Origin: Ruminiclostridium sp.
Lineage (GTDB): Bacteria; Bacillota_A; Clostridia; Oscillospirales; Ruminococcaceae
Reading direction: 5' to 3'
DNA: 10,658 nt
NCBI GenBank assembly: GCA_017550775.1
Contig: JAFZOA010000135.1
Location: forward strand, 1-10,658
Made by a program: the position numbers and the translations under genes. The notes beneath the pieces are model-generated. The model saw nothing but the letters and a program-made list of their open reading frames with translations, searched no databases and was not told the DNA's origin. Below, piece by piece: positions 1 to 5,980 of the stretch; position 1 is the first letter of the stretch; each line of letters starts with the position of its first letter.

Positions 1-630
1 GACCGCACCCGCTGCGGTGGAAACGCTGTTGAGGAAGTCGTCTATCCCTATGCTCTCAAACTTGTCCGCGTCGAGTGTGAGCGTACCGTTGTCGGAGACT
101 GTTATCCCGGCGGCGGCGAGCGCATCGGAAGCTCTTCCTGCCGCGGTGGAGAAAAGCCGCGAGTACATGATCCCGGAGGTGGTGGACTGCGCCGCGAGGT
201 CGGTCACAAGAGTGTTGTACTTCTCAACGAACGTGTTGAGAAGCGGGAGAACGTTCTCCTTGTCCGCACCCTCCGCCGAGCTTAACAGGCTTGCCGCGGA
301 GGTAAGACCGTCTGCCGCGGCTTTGATACCGCTGTTGGAGATTGGAAGCCCGAGAGCGCCGATGACAGCAGAGGCGGTGGGGTCGTTCTCCGCGTTGGCT
401 ATGGCGTACAGAAGAGTTCTTCCGTCCGCGTGCGCAACGGGCGAGGTGCTTTCTGCGGTTCCGGTGATACCGACGATCTTAACTTCCCTGTCGGTATTGA
501 GCATCAGCGACCGGAGAAGGCTTCCGAAGCTTTCTCCGTTTGTCCGCTCGCCGGTCATAACGGCTGTTCTCGCTTCGTCTATTTTCGTGCGGACAGCCTC
601 ACCTATTATTCCGGACTGATATATGTACAT
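1..630 (-). CDS. Protein with FliD-like segment, 3' end outside window
   Basis: An open frame of 210 codons starts at an ATG at 628-630 and reaches the left edge without a stop, so the C-terminus is missing. The start is preceded by AAAGAGG about nine bases upstream, a good ribosome site. There is no signal peptide or membrane segment. Residues about 70-125 are rich in Ala and Ser. Residues about 133-192 (FVEKYNTLVTDL, then a Ser/Ala-rich stretch, then LAAAGITVSDNGTLTLDADKF) resemble the C-terminal part of flagellar cap protein FliD, where a 'YN' helix is followed by 'GI...DGTLSLD..KF'. That similarity is from memory of the family, not a search. The gene begins 52 bases after the two-helix membrane protein and is probably in its operon. 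No other flagellar gene is visible, so flagellar function is doubtful; it may be a FliD-related or merely look-alike protein. Confidence 0.75.
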   Translation of the reverse strand, partial: MYIYQSGIIGEAVRTKIDEARTAVMTGERTNGESFGSLLRSLMLNTDREVKIVGITGTAESTSPVAHADGRTLLYAIANAENDPTASAVIGALGLPISNSGIKAAADGLTSAASLLSSAEGADKENVLPLLNTFVEKYNTLVTDLAAQSTTSGIMYSRLFSTAAGRASDALAAAGITVSDNGTLTLDADKFESIGIDDFLNSVSTAAGAV

Positions 631-682
631 TGAAACTACCTCTTTATCGTATTATTTTCCATGACAGCGGGACAGGCGGCTT

Positions 683-2779
683 TCAGAATATGAAGTCGTC
701 CTTGCCGCCCACGTCGGACTCGCCGGCTGTCGGGAAGCTTGCATCCACCTTCGGAAATTCCTTGTTTTCAACGGGAAATCCCATACTGTCGGGTATGTTG
801 TCGCCGGTACTGTCTGAACCGGAAGTATCCGTCGGCTTGTCGTCGGTCTTGAAGATGTTGTAGGAGCTTCCGCCCGAATAGCTGCTTGTGTACTGCGTGT
901 AGGAGTTTCCTGTCTTGAAGATGTTGTAGCCGGAGTCCTCTTCCTTTTTCAGAGGTTCGGTCTGCGGGAAGTCTGAGCGTATCTCCGGCATTGCGGGAGT
1001 TTCGGGAGCCGTCGGGAACGGCGCGGGCTCGGGAGCTGCATAGGACACAGGCTCGGGAACGGTGAACGCCGCCGGAGCTGTATAAGGAGCCGGTTCCGGA
1101 GCTGTGAAAGCCGCGGGAGCTTCCTGTATCGGCTGCGCGGAGGGGAAGCTGCGACGGAAGTCGGAGTCGTCCTCGGGAAGCTCCACACCGCCGTTGCTTA
1201 AATCGACATTCTTTTCTGTGTACGGGTCCACCTCGTTCATGTCACCGCCCGACATATGGCTGTAGATGTTGCGAAGCTCGGGGTCGGTCTGCTCGACCTG
1301 GAAATCAGAGCTTATATTGTCGGCTTTTGTTGGCGGGTGTATCGGGGTGACGGAATCTACCGTCTCTTCCGGCTTTGCCGCCTGTATTTCGGCGGATTTT
1401 TCGGCAAGCTTTTCAGACGGTGCGGCGGGGATTATAGTGCCGAACATTGCCGCTGCGCTGTAGGAGTCAGGGTTGATGACGGGGATATCTCCGTTCCGCG
1501 GCATTTCGGCGCTGTTGGGTCGGTGCTCCCAGGAGGAGTCCTTTTCTATGCCGCCGTTGGAGAGGTCTACCTGATCTGTGGTCTTGGGGTCAATGGAGGG
1601 CATACTGTCTCCGAGGGGAGCGGCGGGCATTGATCTCACGGGCTGAACGGGGGACTGATACGGATTCTGCTGAACAGCAGGCCGGACACCGGGCTGAGCC
1701 GAGTTCTGAACATTGTTCTGAGCCGAATACTTACCCGGGGTCTGACCGCCGAACACAGTATCGGCAAGAGATGTCTTATATACCGGCTGGCCGGTCATGG
1801 GGTCAAATCCGGTTATAACGCGAAGTGACTTTGACTGTGATGCGGAAGAGCCGGTGGTATTCCCTATCGGCGGCATGGGGCGTTCGCTGCGGCTGTAGTC
1901 GGTACGGAACGCTCCGGGCTGGTTCGTTTTCGGAGCGGGAGGCGGGGTCGGGATTCGAGGACCGCCGTTGAAATAGGGGTCGGTGTTCGCGTTCATAAGC
2001 CCGGTCGGAGAATTTAAGTTCGGGTCGTTGGTAAGATTCGCCGCGCCGACATAGGTCGTGACACCCTGTTCTGAAGCTTTGTGCTGCTTCGCGATATATA
2101 CGAGCGCAAGCACGACGAGTATGCCGAGCATAACAAGTCCGATCAGGAGTATAGTTCCGCTTGCTCCGCTCGCTCTGTACTGTACCATGTACGGTACGAG
2201 CACGGAAACATAGCGCTGCTTCATATTGTCGAGCTCCTGCTTGCTCATGCCCTCATAGTAGGCATCGAGAAAATCCTCTATATATTCCTTTGAAGCTTCA
2301 AGCTCCTGATTGTCCATTTTCACGACCTCGGCGTTATCTACGGTAACGTGGGTGGTGGTGCTGTTGTAGTCGCCGATGTACCAGTAAAAGGTCTCATACA
2401 TGAGCCTTTCGAGTCTGGTCGCCTGTTCTTTGTTGCCTGTTTTGTAAACGAGCACCTTGTCGGGAAATGCATCATCCGAATTGTTGTAGAACGGCACTAT
2501 GTAGTAATAGCTTGAGGTATATTTGTCGGTCTCGATGACAGACATGGCATACTCGGTGGTCTCTATGGTAGCTGCACAGCCGAGGGTTTCGGTGATCGTG
2601 CCGTGAACGATATCCCCTTCCCTGAAATCGGAGATATTCATGTTGGCAAAGTTATCGTATGAGCCGAAGGCTTCCTTTACCACGTCAATAAGTCCCCACA
2701 CGGTAAGAAGGATCCCGCCGACTGCGAGACCGATTATTATCCGCATGAGGAACATTCCGCCTCTTTGGTTATATGTCAT
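683..2779 (-). CDS. Two-helix membrane protein with long disordered repeat-bearing tail
   Basis: The product is 698 residues and I do not recognise a named function. Two hydrophobic helices are clear: about residues 12-33 and 207-230. They enclose an acidic, Tyr-rich domain of about 170 residues. Basic residues before helix 1 (R6, R13) and after helix 2 (KQHK, 231-234) suggest both ends are cytoplasmic and the middle domain is outside. Residues about 235-698 are low-complexity, rich in Pro, Ala, Ser, Asn and Gln, and probably disordered. The tail carries repeated short motifs: VDLSNGG at 404-410 and 525-531, YNIFKT at 618-623 and 640-645, and a 14-residue tandem AAFTxPEPxxYxAP unit at 556-583. 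The ATG at 2777-2779 has AAAGG ten bases upstream. M9 (2753-2755) is an alternative start with AGAGG four bases upstream. A plausible role is a membrane-anchored scaffold that binds partners through the repeated motifs, but that is inference. Confidence 0.9.
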   Translation of the reverse strand: MTYNQRGGMFLMRIIIGLAVGGILLTVWGLIDVVKEAFGSYDNFANMNISDFREGDIVHGTITETLGCAATIETTEYAMSVIETDKYTSSYYYIVPFYNNSDDAFPDKVLVYKTGNKEQATRLERLMYETFYWYIGDYNSTTTHVTVDNAEVVKMDNQELEASKEYIEDFLDAYYEGMSKQELDNMKQRYVSVLVPYMVQYRASGASGTILLIGLVMLGILVVLALVYIAKQHKASEQGVTTYVGAANLTNDPNLNSPTGLMNANTDPYFNGGPRIPTPPPAPKTNQPGAFRTDYSRSERPMPPIGNTTGSSASQSKSLRVITGFDPMTGQPVYKTSLADTVFGGQTPGKYSAQNNVQNSAQPGVRPAVQQNPYQSPVQPVRSMPAAPLGDSMPSIDPKTTDQVDLSNGGIEKDSSWEHRPNSAEMPRNGDIPVINPDSYSAAAMFGTIIPAAPSEKLAEKSAEIQAAKPEETVDSVTPIHPPTKADNISSDFQVEQTDPELRNIYSHMSGGDMNEVDPYTEKNVDLSNGGVELPEDDSDFRRSFPSAQPIQEAPAAFTAPEPAPYTAPAAFTVPEPVSYAAPEPAPFPTAPETPAMPEIRSDFPQTEPLKKEEDSGYNIFKTGNSYTQYTSSYSGGSSYNIFKTDDKPTDTSGSDSTGDNIPDSMGFPVENKEFPKVDASFPTAGESDVGGKDDFIF
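1031..1114 (-). repeat. 42-bp tandem duplication in membrane protein tail
   Basis: Two adjacent 42-base units encode residues 556-569 (AAFTAPEPAPYTAP) and 570-583 (AAFTVPEPVSYAAP). They are followed by a degenerate Pro/Ala stretch to about residue 598. The DNA copies have diverged, so this is not a fresh duplication. Such units are typical of flexible spacers. Confidence 0.8.
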
Positions 2780-2857
2780 AACTGTTCAACCTTTCAGGTC
2801 ATCGTTGCGTCTGACCTCGTTTCCGACGGGGAAAGACACATTTTCCTGCATTTCATG

Positions 2858-2890
2858 GTATTCTCCCACACCTCAGGCGCGGGAGAATAC
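2858..2890. terminator. Perfect 10-bp stem-loop between serS and membrane protein gene
   Basis: GTATTCTCCC (2858-2867) and GGGAGAATAC (2881-2890) are exact reverse complements around a 13-base loop. The hairpin starts 18 bases after the serS stop codon on the minus strand, where a terminator would sit. Neither side has the run of T expected of an intrinsic terminator, so it may be a weak terminator, an attenuator, or an mRNA processing or stability element. The gap it sits in is 2780-2907, and the membrane protein gene follows about 80 bases later. Confidence 0.5.
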
Positions 2891-2907
2891 ATTGATATTA
2901 TTACTGT

Positions 2908-4203
2908 TTACTTGCCTGCGGGAACTTCTATCTTGCTCATGCCGCCCATGTAAGGTCTGAGCACTTCGGGAATGTTGACCGAGCCGTCCGCATTGAGGTT
3001 GTTTTCGAGGAAAGCGATAAGCATTCTCGGAGGCGCTACCACGGTGTTGTTGAGAGTATGCGCGAGGTACTTCTTTCCGTCCGCGCCCGCAATACGGATC
3101 TTTAAGCGGCGAGCCTGTGCGTCGCCGAGGTTGGAGCAGCTTCCCACCTCGAAGTACTTCTTCTGGCGGGGCGACCATGCTTCTACGTCCACGCTCTTGA
3201 CCTTCAGGTCGGCGAGGTCGCCGGAGCAGCATTCAAGCGTTCTTACCGGGATATCCATTGAGCGGAACAGGTCAACGGTGTTCTGCCACAGCCTGTCGAA
3301 CCATTTCGGGCTGTCCTCGGGCTTGCAGATAACGATCATTTCCTGCTTCTCGAACTGGTGGATACGGTAAACGCCGCGCTCCTCAAGACCGTGCGCACCC
3401 TTCTCCTTGCGGAAGCAGGGGGAGTAGCTGGTGAGAGTATGCGGGAGAGTTTCTTCGGGAACTATCGTGTCGATGTACTTACCGATCATGGAGTGCTCGC
3501 TCGTACCGATGAGGTAGAGGTCTTCGCCTTCGATCTTGTACATCATAGCGTCCATTTCCGCAAAGCTCATAACGCCGGTAACGACATTGCTTCTTATCAT
3601 GAACGGCGGTACGCAGTAGGTAAAGCCGCGGTTTATCATGAAATCGCGCGCGTAGGAGATCACTGCGGAGTGAAGTCTCGCGATGTCGCCCATGAGGTAG
3701 TAGAAGCCGTTGCCTGCAACACGTCTTGCAGCGTCAAGGTCGATACCGTTGAGGCGCTCCATGATGTCGGTGTGGTAGGGAATGTCGAAGTCCGGAACTG
3801 CGGGGTCGCCGAAGCGCTGCACTTCGACGTTCTCGCTGTCGTCCTTACCGATCGGAACGGAGGGGTCGATGATGTTCGGAATGGTCATCATGATCTTGGT
3901 GATCTTTTCGGAAAGCTCTGCTTCCTTTGCTTCGAGCTCGGTGAGGCGTGCGGAGAACTCGTTGACCTGCTTCTTTGCTTCCTCAGCCTCGTCCTTCTTG
4001 CCCTGACCCATGAGCGCGCCTATCTGCTTGGAGATACGGTTGCGGTCTGCGCGGAGCCCGTCGGCTTCCTGCTGTGTCCTGCGGCTTTCCGCGTCGAGGG
4101 CGATGACCTCGTCAACGAGCGGGAGCTTCTGATCCTGGAACTTCTTCCTGATGTTTTCCTTTACCACATCGGGGTTTTCTCTGAGAAATTTAATGTCGAT
4201 CAT
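2908..4203 (-). CDS. serS: Seryl-tRNA synthetase
   Basis: Class II aminoacyl-tRNA synthetase that charges tRNA-Ser (and tRNA-Sec where present) with serine in the cytoplasm. The 431-residue length fits bacterial SerRS. Residues about 30-105 are the long antiparallel coiled coil that holds the tRNA-Ser variable arm. The serine pocket shows TSE at 234-236 in place of the usual TAE, motif 2 Arg in CFRKEKGAHG (R265), and E285 in HQFEKQE. Motif 3 is APPRMLIAFLEN (R393), followed by the family hallmark IPEVLRPYMGG. The motif-2 region (GTSEH and FRKEKGAHG) is unlike the E. coli and B. subtilis form and recalls versions I associate with archaea and some Clostridia. The ATG at 4201-4203 has AAAGGA about ten bases upstream. 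It begins 47 bases after the parB stop with no obvious terminator between, and that gap is too short for a T-box leader. Confidence 0.97.
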   Translation of the reverse strand: MIDIKFLRENPDVVKENIRKKFQDQKLPLVDEVIALDAESRRTQQEADGLRADRNRISKQIGALMGQGKKDEAEEAKKQVNEFSARLTELEAKEAELSEKITKIMMTIPNIIDPSVPIGKDDSENVEVQRFGDPAVPDFDIPYHTDIMERLNGIDLDAARRVAGNGFYYLMGDIARLHSAVISYARDFMINRGFTYCVPPFMIRSNVVTGVMSFAEMDAMMYKIEGEDLYLIGTSEHSMIGKYIDTIVPEETLPHTLTSYSPCFRKEKGAHGLEERGVYRIHQFEKQEMIVICKPEDSPKWFDRLWQNTVDLFRSMDIPVRTLECCSGDLADLKVKSVDVEAWSPRQKKYFEVGSCSNLGDAQARRLKIRIAGADGKKYLAHTLNNTVVAPPRMLIAFLENNLNADGSVNIPEVLRPYMGGMSKIEVPAGK

Positions 4204-4221
4204 TTCTTTGTTTTCCTTTCA

Positions 4222-4246
4222 TTTATATGACTTTGTTTTATATGAC
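4222..4246. repeat. Short direct repeat in parB-serS gap
   Basis: The ten-base word TTTATATGAC occurs at 4222-4231 and again at 4237-4246, a period of 15 bases. It occupies much of the 47-base gap between the parB stop and the serS start. It could hold a weak AT-rich promoter element or a binding site, or be chance in AT-rich sequence. Confidence 0.4.
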
Positions 4247-4250
4247 ACTG

Positions 4251-5108
4251 TTACTTTTCTATCCTTGACAGGAACGAGATAAGCTCTTTCAGCTCGTCCT
4301 CGGTGGCGCAGTCGATACCGAAAGTATATTTATCCTTTGTTTTGTCTATATGGACAGGTTTTCCTATGTGCTCGGTCATGCTTATCTCCGCCTCTACGAT
4401 GTAGGTATCGCGCGGCGGGCGCTTTTTCTCGGGCTTGTCGGCGGTCATCTGCTTGGCGAGGCGTTCGAGCGCTCTCACGGTGGTGCCGTCCTTCATTGCC
4501 TTTTCCGCGAGGAAGTGCTGTATCTCCGCGTCCTGAATGCCGAGTATCACCTTGCAGTGCCCCACGGAGAGCTCACCGTCGCGAACTTTCGCCTGTAAGT
4601 CATCCGGAAGAGCGAGTAAACGCAGAGTATTTGCTACCGACGGTCGGGGCTTTCCGACGCGCTTGGCGACTTCCTCCTGCGTCATCTCGAACTTATCCAT
4701 GAGCTGTTTATAGCCGAGAGCTGTCTCTATCGGGTTGAGGTCTTCACGCTGTAGGTTCTCTATCAGCGCGATAACCATGGTCTGCTCGTCGTTCAGGTCC
4801 ATTATCCGGACGGGAACTTCCTTAAGTCCCGCCATTTTCGCCGCGCGCCAGCGCCGCTCACCCGCGACTATCTGGTACCCGTCGCCGTAGGGGCGTACAG
4901 TAAGCGGCTGGATAACGCCAAGCTCCGCGATGTTCTCCGCGAGAGCGTTCAGGGCTTCCTCATTGAAGTTCTTTCGCGGCTGCTTCTTGTTCGGCTCGAT
5001 ATCAGCGATCCTGAGCGTCTGCGGGACCCCGTTGTCGTCCGTGCCGTAAAGCCCGTCGTCGAACAGTCCGTCCAGAAAATCGTCGTTGAGTGCCGATTTT
5101 TTTCCCAT
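4251..5108 (-). CDS. parB: Chromosome partitioning protein ParB (Spo0J family)
   Basis: ParB is a CTP-dependent DNA clamp that loads at parS sites and works with the ATPase ParA in origin segregation and SMC loading. Counting from the ATG at 5106-5108 it has 285 residues. An acidic N-terminal tail is followed by [12 protein letters not shown] (38-49), the CTP-binding GERRWRA motif (83-89) and [14 protein letters not shown] (117-130). A helix-turn-helix for parS lies at about 142-161 ([20 protein letters not shown]), and a C-terminal dimerisation domain at about 235-285. An in-frame GTG lies at 5112-5114, but it is only one base after AAAGGAG. The ATG at 5108 sits seven bases after that site and is preferred. 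The ribosome site overlaps the parA stop (TAAAGGAG), which suggests translational coupling. No CACGTG-centred parS site was seen in the window. Confidence 0.97.
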   Translation of the reverse strand: MGKKSALNDDFLDGLFDDGLYGTDDNGVPQTLRIADIEPNKKQPRKNFNEEALNALAENIAELGVIQPLTVRPYGDGYQIVAGERRWRAAKMAGLKEVPVRIMDLNDEQTMVIALIENLQREDLNPIETALGYKQLMDKFEMTQEEVAKRVGKPRPSVANTLRLLALPDDLQAKVRDGELSVGHCKVILGIQDAEIQHFLAEKAMKDGTTVRALERLAKQMTADKPEKKRPPRDTYIVEAEISMTEHIGKPVHIDKTKDKYTFGIDCATEDELKELISFLSRIEK

Positions 5109-5120
5109 ATTCACACTCCT

Positions 5121-5915
5121 TTACAGCATTTCTTCCATTGCCTTACACTTCCGGGCAACTTCCTTCGCGAGCCGGTTGTAAGCGTCCGCGCCCTTTGAGT
5201 TCGGGTCGTAGTACATTATCGGCTCACCGTGGCTCGGAGCTTCGGTGAGGCGCACGTTCCTCGGTATCTCGGCATTGAAGAAGATGTCCTCGGGGAACTT
5301 GGACTTGATAGCGCGCATGACCTCGCGGTTCACCTTGAGCTTGGTATCCACCATTGTGAACACGATGCCCATGATCTGGAGATTGCGGTTGGTGGTCTTT
5401 TTTACGCGCTTTACTATTGCGACAAGCTCTGCCACACCTTCGAGGCTGTAGGGCTCGCACTGCATCGGGATAATGATGCGGTCGCAGGCGTTGAGGCCGT
5501 TGAGTGCGAGGACTCCGAGTGAGGGGAGACAGTCGATGATGATGATGTCGAAATCGTCGCGAATCTGCAATATCGCCTTTTTGAGCTGGAGGTTCTTGTT
5601 CTCGAACCGGAGCAGCTTTATCTCCGCCTCCGCGAGAGCTTGAGTTGACGGCATGAGCGAGAGGTTTTTGAACTTGGTGGGTATCACCGCCTGAGAGGGG
5701 CGGACTTCACCCATGATAACGTCGTAGGTGGTGTATTCAAGCTCGCGCTTGGCGTTCCCGGAGATACCGAGACCCGCGGTAGCGTTGCCCTGTGGGTCGA
5801 GATCGACGAGCAGGACTTTTTTGCCCGCCGCGCCGAGAGCCGCCGCCACGTTGATAGCGGTGGTGGTCTTGGCGACACCGCCCTTCTGGTTTACTATCGA
5901 AATGATAACAGCCAA
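5121..5915 (-). CDS. parA: Chromosome partitioning ATPase ParA (Soj family), TTG start
   Basis: Deviant Walker-A ATPase that dimerises on ATP, binds DNA non-specifically and is stimulated by ParB. With a TTG start at 5913-5915 it has 264 residues. It then shows KGGVAKTT at 11-18, with G12, K16 and D40 (VDLDPQGN) at the same numbers as the well-studied B. subtilis Soj residues. Walker B is IIIIDCLPSLG (about 124-134), with Leu where Pro is usual in DCPPSLG. PRNVRLTEAPSHGEPI near the C-terminus is typical of Soj. The TTG has AAAGGA eight bases upstream. The frame stays open to an ATG at 5993, but that start lies upstream of the promoter at 5953-5980 and lacks a ribosome site, so it is rejected. 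parB follows after 12 bases. Confidence 0.95.
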   Translation of the reverse strand: MAVIISIVNQKGGVAKTTTAINVAAALGAAGKKVLLVDLDPQGNATAGLGISGNAKRELEYTTYDVIMGEVRPSQAVIPTKFKNLSLMPSTQALAEAEIKLLRFENKNLQLKKAILQIRDDFDIIIIDCLPSLGVLALNGLNACDRIIIPMQCEPYSLEGVAELVAIVKRVKKTTNRNLQIMGIVFTMVDTKLKVNREVMRAIKSKFPEDIFFNAEIPRNVRLTEAPSHGEPIMYYDPNSKGADAYNRLAKEVARKCKAMEEML

Positions 5916-5952
5916 ACTTATCGTCCTTTCGTAATATGTATTACAACTTATA

Positions 5953-5980
5953 ATTATACCATAAATAACGGAAATGTCAA
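5953..5980 (-). promoter_or_regulatory. Sigma-A promoter of parAB overlapping upstream stop codon
   Basis: On the minus strand a perfect TTGACA (5975-5980) and perfect TATAAT (5953-5958) are separated by 16 bases. Transcription should start near 5945, giving a leader of about 30 bases to the parA TTG. The TGA stop of the upstream lipoprotein gene (5977-5979) lies inside the -35 box. Confidence 0.85.

Noticed and set aside
17..619. Plus-strand open frame opposite the FliD-like gene
   Set aside because: It is the antisense of a well-supported minus-strand frame, has no ribosome site, and is an Ala/Ser/Val-rich low-complexity translation.
4204..4250. T-box riboswitch before serS
   Set aside because: The gap is only 47 bases, too short for a T-box leader, and no specifier or terminator structure is seen.
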